Shown in pieces: positions 59,301-64,000 of a stretch of DNA of 64,000 nt. The DNA comes from Cylicocyclus nassatus. Taxonomy: Eukaryota; Nematoda; Chromadorea; Rhabditida; Strongylidae. The DNA lies in NCBI GenBank assembly GCA_958299035.1, contig CATQJL010000001.1, positions 22,427,433-22,491,432 of the forward strand. The letters run 5' to 3'. The notes below the pieces were generated by a model. That model was not told where the DNA came from. It was given only the letters and a program-made list of their open reading frames with translations, and did no database searches. A program made the position numbers and the translations under genes. The number at the start of each line of letters is the position of its first letter. Within the stretch, counting starts at the first letter, position 1.

Positions 59301-61352
59301 CTACTGCAACTAGGTATATCAGCTAAGTTTGAAAACATAAAAATCCTCTTCTGTTCTTGAAATCAGACTGTTCTAGCGTTTTTTTGCCATTCCATTCTGT
59401 GTTCGCTTTAATTCTCTATCTGGCTTTTCATGACTTAATACTTTGCCTTCAAAGCCAACAATTACGCAGATTGGTCCGAGTTAACTCGTAAATGTTACAA
59501 ATAGCGCTAACTAGCTTTTTGCTTTTCCTTACAAATTTCAGCAGGAATTATAGAACAAGCACATTTGCATAACAGCTTTTTTCTGATCTCGATTTTCATT
59601 ACGCTTTGTTTTAGTTATCCTATGGCTTCTTGCTATCTCGAGTATGGCAGTTTATGTGTGGTTCAATAGCTTACGAATTTTCGGAGTCAAATCCAACAAC
59701 CGCTAAATATAAGTTTCTATCAAATAAATCTGTGGAAAGCGCATCAAAGAAAAACTGCAATCGAAAAAATGATTTGTTATATGGAAATATGGTGGCAACT
59801 CCTGCAACTAAGAAAGGTTAGTTCTGTTTATAAATGACCAACAACATAAGCGCAAAAGCTTTTGGTTTTTTCAAAACGGTACCATTCTTGACCACGTATC
59901 GCATTCGCAAAGACGCAAGAACCAAGGAAAAGTACCGCAATCTTTTTAGCTTCCTGAATAACATTGACAGAAGCTACGTTATAATGACGAAGAAGGGAAT
60001 TTTTTCACGAAGTCTGTTGTGATCGTGTACAGGGTGTTTGAAAAGTTCGTGTCCTTGAGCACTTCAACTGCGAATGCTAACTCGATTTTTGCTATGTGTG
60101 TTTGCCAAACCTAGAAACCACTAAATCAACAAAGAAAAATATTTTTTGCCTCAGGATACCCTAAAAAATTTCGAAGTAGACAATTTTTTCAGCTTCATTG
60201 GAGAGTGCGTTATCTTATTGGTTCTTTTTTTCCAATCCCGAAAAAGAAAAACAGCTTTTGGTTTTTTTACTACAAGTAGTCCTAGAGTTACACTTTCTTC
60301 GTATAACAAAGTTCTTCAGTAGCTTGCTAACGAAGATTTTTTCATGTGCTGAATCACAGCAGACAGTCGCGGCACCAGTTTGCGTTGAAATTTTTTTAGT
60401 TTATAAAAATTTGGAGGTCTTATTTTATTTTGGAGGTATTTGTATTTGAAAACAAGTACAACTCTCTGACCTTCGTTGTACTTGTTTTCAAAAATTTTGC
60501 ACGCTTGTGAAAGTTTTAACGATAAATTTAAAAAAATTTTCGGTGCTGTGCTTTGTTGACGAAAAAATCCTGAAACTCGATCTCTTTATTCTAAGGCACG
60601 GTATTTCAAAAACGAACTCACTTCTACGAAAATTAAAATTACATGTAAGAAACCTTAAAGAAAGAGCTTTCAGAATATACACCTAGTTTTCTGTGAATCA
60701 TGTTTCCTTCTTTGTAACAAGCGTTTCAAGGAAAGTGGTTTGGAAAGCTATATTGATGTGTTTCAATCTAATTTAAGAAAAAAACCAAAAAACCAAAGGG
60801 AAAGCTGGTTTTACTGAATTAATGGTTCTCAGGCCTAATGAGCACAATAGAACAAAAAGCGCGTCAAAATTTGAACTGGAAGTACTTGAAGACACGAACT
60901 TTTCAAACACCCTGTAAGTGATGACGTCTAATGATAACACTGGTGCGCTATACGTTGAACACGTGCTCAAAATTTCCAAGCCTTTTTATGTAGGTTAATG
61001 TAGAATCATTTTCAAAGTTTTCCATTGATCATTTTCCTTCGAAGGACTTGTTACCGAAAACCTTAAGATCTATTTTTCCCTTCTAACAGGAAGTAATTAC
61101 TTTGCATGATCTGCAAAAGTTAAGCATCAAACATTCTTGAAACTGAACTCTCTTAACGTTTACTTCTTTTTAAATGGGTTTCAAAAGCAAGTATATTGTT
61201 TCGAAGAGCATGGAAAGCTGGTTTCAACTCTTTCGTCTGCAGGTTTTGGACGAGAAGCTATAAATTCAGTAGCAGAAGCCGTGCAGTCGAACACAAATGC
61301 GATTGAAAGTGATCCTCCATTGTGCGCCCAGTTGTCTAGTGGTTATAGTGAG
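53387..61352 (+). CDS. Acyltransferase-3 (OAC/NRF-6-like) multi-pass membrane protein, partial model
   Basis: Exons joined in phase: 53387-53509, 53573-53715, 53851-53969, 54030-54206, 59615-59816 and, less surely, 61243-61352. The product reads LQGLRGVAILFVLAMH (TM1), IFFVLSGFLMAKIL, RRFKRIVPLYMLLATA, then a lumenal loop with DDLPWVYTYSSNLQPFFQ, HTWSLGLEIQYYLVAP, and LLSRVWQFMCG. The catalytic-type His in TM1 and the HTWSLGxExQYY signature are those of the inner-membrane acyltransferase-3 family, called oac and including nrf-6/ndg-4 in C. elegans. These act in acyl transfer across membranes, substrates mostly unknown. The 5' exon with the start codon and the C-terminal exons were not found. 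The intron at 54207-59614 is 5.4 kb and contains three MITEs; the next holds another. Confidence 0.85.
54207..55797. other. First part of the long OAC intron
   Basis: No exon fitting the gene and no TIR pair seen. Confidence 0.45.
55798..56251. mobile_element. CAAGGG MITE, copy 4 (454 bp)
   Basis: Flanked by TTA (55795-55797 and 56252-56254). Ends CAAGGGAAATTCGCTTAGTC and its partner ending CGAACTCACTTG. Best match to copy 2, and uninterrupted at the site where copy 2 carries its TTAA insertion. Confidence 0.85.
56338..56636. mobile_element. TTAA-flanked MITE, copy 3 (299 bp)
   Basis: TTAA at 56334-56337 and 56637-56640. Ends TACATTGACGTCTGCTTGAC and, reversed, CACATTGACGACCACGCAGA. The left third contains inverted TTGACACACCATG motifs (about 56342-56400). 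Confidence 0.7.
56641..57184. other. OAC intron between MITEs
   Basis: No feature seen. Confidence 0.45.
57185..58062. mobile_element. Mariner-like MITE (TTAGGCTGTCCGGAAATTAA ends), 878 bp
   Basis: TTAGGCTGTCCGGAAATTAA followed by TGCAGGTTT is mirrored by AAACCTGCATTAATTTCCGG followed by ACAACCCAA. TA flanks both sides (57183-57184 and 58063-58064). No transposase remnant. Confidence 0.8.
58065..59614. other. Last part of the long OAC intron
   Basis: No exon or repeat recognised before the exon at 59615. Confidence 0.45.
60030..60914. mobile_element. Mariner-like MITE (CAGGGTGTTTGAAAAGTTCG ends), 885 bp
   Basis: CAGGGTGTTTGAAAAGTTCG followed by TGTC is mirrored by GACACGAACTTTTCAAACAC followed by CCTG. 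TA at 60028-60029 and 60915-60916. It lies in the OAC intron between exons at 59816 and 61243. No transposase remnant. Confidence 0.85.
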
Positions 61353-61358
61353 GTCTGA

Positions 61359-62912
61359 AGCAGAGGCTCTAAAGTTTGAGTTTTCTTTCGCGTTTTCCGT
61401 TATATTTACGAACCTGAGCTTCCTCTTATGCAAGCTTTCACTTCTGTCATAGCAATCCCACTCCTCAGAAAACAGATTTTTGATTATGTGGTTGTTACGG
61501 TTGAAGCTTTATATACGGGTTAAGATACACAAAGCGATAGCATCTTTTAGAATGATAGCACAAAATGAAGACACCTTTTTTCATAACAAGACACTTTTTC
61601 GACGAATGAGTTTGCAATGAAAAAGTGAACGGCGTAACGGCGTATAGACAAAGATTGTGTTCGTGCAAAGTTTTTGCAGAACTGCGGAACGGAAAAAGCA
61701 ACAGCGAAGTCAAACTCGGAGGCATGCCTCCGAGGCTTTCACAATAAAACAACCACTATATTGCTGGGCACACCCTAAATAATCGATGTAATGAACACTA
61801 TCGTTGTATAATAGCCGTTCCATAATTCAATATCGACAAAGTTCGCAAAAGCACTGCTGTTCGTTACGAAAGATTTCAAGAAGATTGTACTGACATTGAA
61901 ACGTCCCTTCCCACAAACTCAAAACTGGTGGTTTTACCTACGTTAGTTCTTTGCTAACATACACCTATTTACTTTCAAGCTCATTTTCATATTAGATTGC
62001 CTGAAAAATTGCACCATTTTCTTGCTTGGCATTAATATTGCTAAAAATGGTAGATCAATTACTTTTTGACAACCCTTGCTCACTCTCCACTAAGCTCTGA
62101 TTGCAGAAAAATGGAAAAAAGAGACTTTTTGAGGTTTAGCGATTTGAGGCAAGCCCGTAAAAGATTCATTTTACTGAATAGAATCTAAAACAGGCAGTGT
62201 CGTGAGCTTGCTTTCCAGTCTCCTTTTTCAAACTGGGCAAAAGTGCTGATCCAGCTAACCTTCAAAAAGCATAATGGAATTAGCAGACAGAAAAGTAGAT
62301 TTCTTGGCACTTTCTTGAATATAGCTTTTAAAAGAAAATTCTGATTAGCACGAACTTTGCTCAGTTAGAAAGAAGAGATCAGGAAACTTATGACATTGTC
62401 TATTTTAATTTTTATTGCAGATTCTTTAGTCTTCAACGTTCTTATTTCGAGTCATGGTCTCAGAATATTCGCTTTTTCCTTTTTATTTCTATAAACAGAG
62501 CTTAATAGAGAGTAAGCAAAGTGCCGTTCAAAAGTGCATGCAAGTTTTCTAGCAATCTCAGCGAAGTAAGAACTTTGCGACTGGGCTGGAAGTTAAGTTT
62601 TTTCAAAAAAAGGAACTACGAAACATTAATTCAATATTTTTACTACTGCCGTGCCACTGAAAAAGCGCTACTTACCATCGTAAATCATTCCTAGAAAGAA
62701 GAGAGGGTTTTTTTTTGAACGTGATGTTTCACAGAAAAGTTTTGGTAGGCAGAAAATCGTACCTTAATTTCCTTCTTGCTTGTCATATTAATCATAGAGA
62801 TCGTAGAAATGATACACACTGAGCAACAAGAAATCTATGCTCTAAAAAAAGCAGTTTCGCGAAACGAAGTCAAAGTGAGAATTCGCAAAACCATCAGTTT
62901 AGCATCGAATTA
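61359..62912. other. Downstream of last OAC exon placed
   Basis: The C-terminal OAC exons should lie here or beyond. Acceptor-like sites, for example near 62420, lead to immediate stops in the required phase. No repeat recognised. Confidence 0.4.
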
Positions 62913-63307
62913 CAAGGGAAGCTTATTTAGTCGAAGTAGCCCTTTTTAGAAGGGCATAAAAAGCTAATTCCAGACCTGCCTTTTTTATCTGCAGAACATT
63001 TATGGGCGAGAGTTATGGACGTTTTTGGAGCCAAAAATATGCATTTGGATAAAATATGTTGCTAGAATCTGACTAGCTCTCAAATATGATGATTATCATT
63101 GCTCCGTTGAAAAGCTATGTAGAGAAAGTATTACGGCTACTTTTGTCCCACTTACACATTTAATTTTCTGCTTCAATAAGTGCTCATCACTCCTCATCCA
63201 TGGACGTTCTGCATATAATGAAAGCAGATTTGGAATCAGCATTTTATGCCCTACCAGCTGGTATACATTCCTTCAAAATGCTACTTCGACCAAACATGCT
63301 TTCCTTG
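62913..63307. mobile_element. CAAGGG MITE, copy 5 (395 bp)
   Basis: Begins CAAGGGAAGCTTATTTAGTC after TTA and ends GCTTTCCTTG. Inner pairs: GGGCATAAAAAGCTAATTCC with GGAATCAGCATTTTATGCCC, and GAAGTAGC with GCTACTTC. The right flank reads TAT, so the duplication is imperfect. Confidence 0.7.
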
Positions 63308-63957
63308 TATCTTTTGACCAAGCACAATCAGCACGATAGTGAGCATCATTGTTTTTAATAATGAAATCAAATCTGAAGAAATCCGATTTCTGTACCATTT
63401 CGGTCACCCAAATTGCTCGCACCGTTTACATCGATGTTTAGTACAGCTCGTTATTCTAAGAAAGTTATTCGCGCTTCCTGTATTTATGCATGTTTCATTT
63501 CTTTTGCAGATATGGCCACCAGTTTTAATACTTATCGTCATTTCTGAATTTTGTAACGTTTCAAAACTTGATCAATAAAAAGCAAGTTTTTTTGGTGCAC
63601 AACGCCACAAACATCAAAATTGTAGATCAGCTATTTCCTTGCCTGTCTCCTATTGTAATGGAAAAAGTAAAGTGATTCAGACTCCATAGAAATATTGTGC
63701 ATGCTCATAAATCTGCAGTTTGATGTTGATTGAACTCTAATGTCCCCAGCAGTAAAGAAAAACGACATTAACTATACATTTAATAACAATCAGATGCAAA
63801 ACTACAAACTGCACCCACAATGTCGGCATAATTGAAAGGTCCCCTATACGATTTAAAACTGTTCGAAATTATCTATGACAAAAACTCAATTAAAGCACTG
63901 TCGAATGCTGCCTCAAGTAGGCTTCTGTTTTGCTTTGTGCACCTATGGACAACAAAA
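63308..63957. other. Intergenic, weak exon hint
   Basis: After CTTTTGCAG at 63502-63510 a hydrophobic stretch, IWPPVLILIVISEF, is open in the phase the OAC gene would need. It could be a transmembrane exon of that gene but is too short to support. Confidence 0.25.
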
Positions 63958-63959
63958 TA

Positions 63960-64000
63960 TTAGGTCGTTTCACAAGTTCGTAAAGTTTTCATTCTTGTTC
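63960..64000. mobile_element. Left end of a mariner-like element cut by the window edge
   Basis: TTAGGTCGTTTCACAAGTTC after TA at 63958-63959, same style as the other TTAGGTCG... termini. Confidence 0.5.

Noticed and set aside
62420..62520. Possible OAC exon after TTTTTATTGCAG
   Set aside because: In the phase required by the preceding exon it reaches a stop at the third codon.

Overview
The window looks like nuclear DNA from a nematode, most likely a repeat-rich strongylid or relative; that placement is an inference. Genes are split into small exons with 45-150 bp GT-AG introns. The recognisable proteins belong to families expanded in nematodes: an acyltransferase-3 'OAC/NRF-6-like' protein, a GT92 (DUF23) glycosyltransferase, and two paralogues of a nematode family that I read as DUF1647-like. 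There are no bacterial-style operons, no rRNA or tRNA that I could recognise, and no CRISPR. Gene models were built by hand from frame, splice-site and phase agreement.

Layout. 1-1.3 kb: paralogue 1 of the DUF1647-like gene (minus strand, running off the left edge). 2.6-12 kb: palindromic and TIR elements. 12.7-13.1 kb: GT92 exons (minus). 13.8-15.5 kb: a PIF/Harbinger-like element carrying a nested insertion. 16.2-17.4 kb: a mariner-like element with two smaller elements inside. 20.7-21.9 kb: a possible two-exon Cys-rich peptide (plus) and an unrecognised two-exon fragment (minus). 22-36 kb: a dense field of TIR elements plus a 309-bp TG microsatellite. 38.1-39.8 kb: a solo LTR split by a 1-kb MITE. 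40.3-42.4 kb: paralogue 2 of the DUF1647-like gene (minus). 42.7-44.0 kb: a dead mariner transposase split by a MITE. 44.8-45.6 kb: a GC-rich TIR element. 46-48 kb: an unrecognised exon and a large inverted repeat. 49.4-53 kb: more MITEs. 53.4-61.4 kb: the OAC gene (plus), with a 5.4-kb intron filled by MITEs. 62.9-64 kb: two further elements, the last cut by the window edge.

The most informative content is the transposon stratigraphy. At least five families can be defined by their own termini and target duplications: CAAGGG elements (five copies of about 460 bp, 3-bp TNA duplication), GGCTGGGTTC elements (TAA/TTA), elements with inverted arrays of 9-bp repeats (TAA), CACATTGAC-type elements (TTAA), and many mariner-like elements (TA) with divergent TTAGGT... 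or CAGGGTG... termini. Several are nested, and in one case a sister copy supplies the empty site. I found no intact transposase, so these are non-autonomous or dead. No complete novel functional system was found; the least-described pieces are the MITE families with minisatellite arms and the putative small Cys-rich gene.
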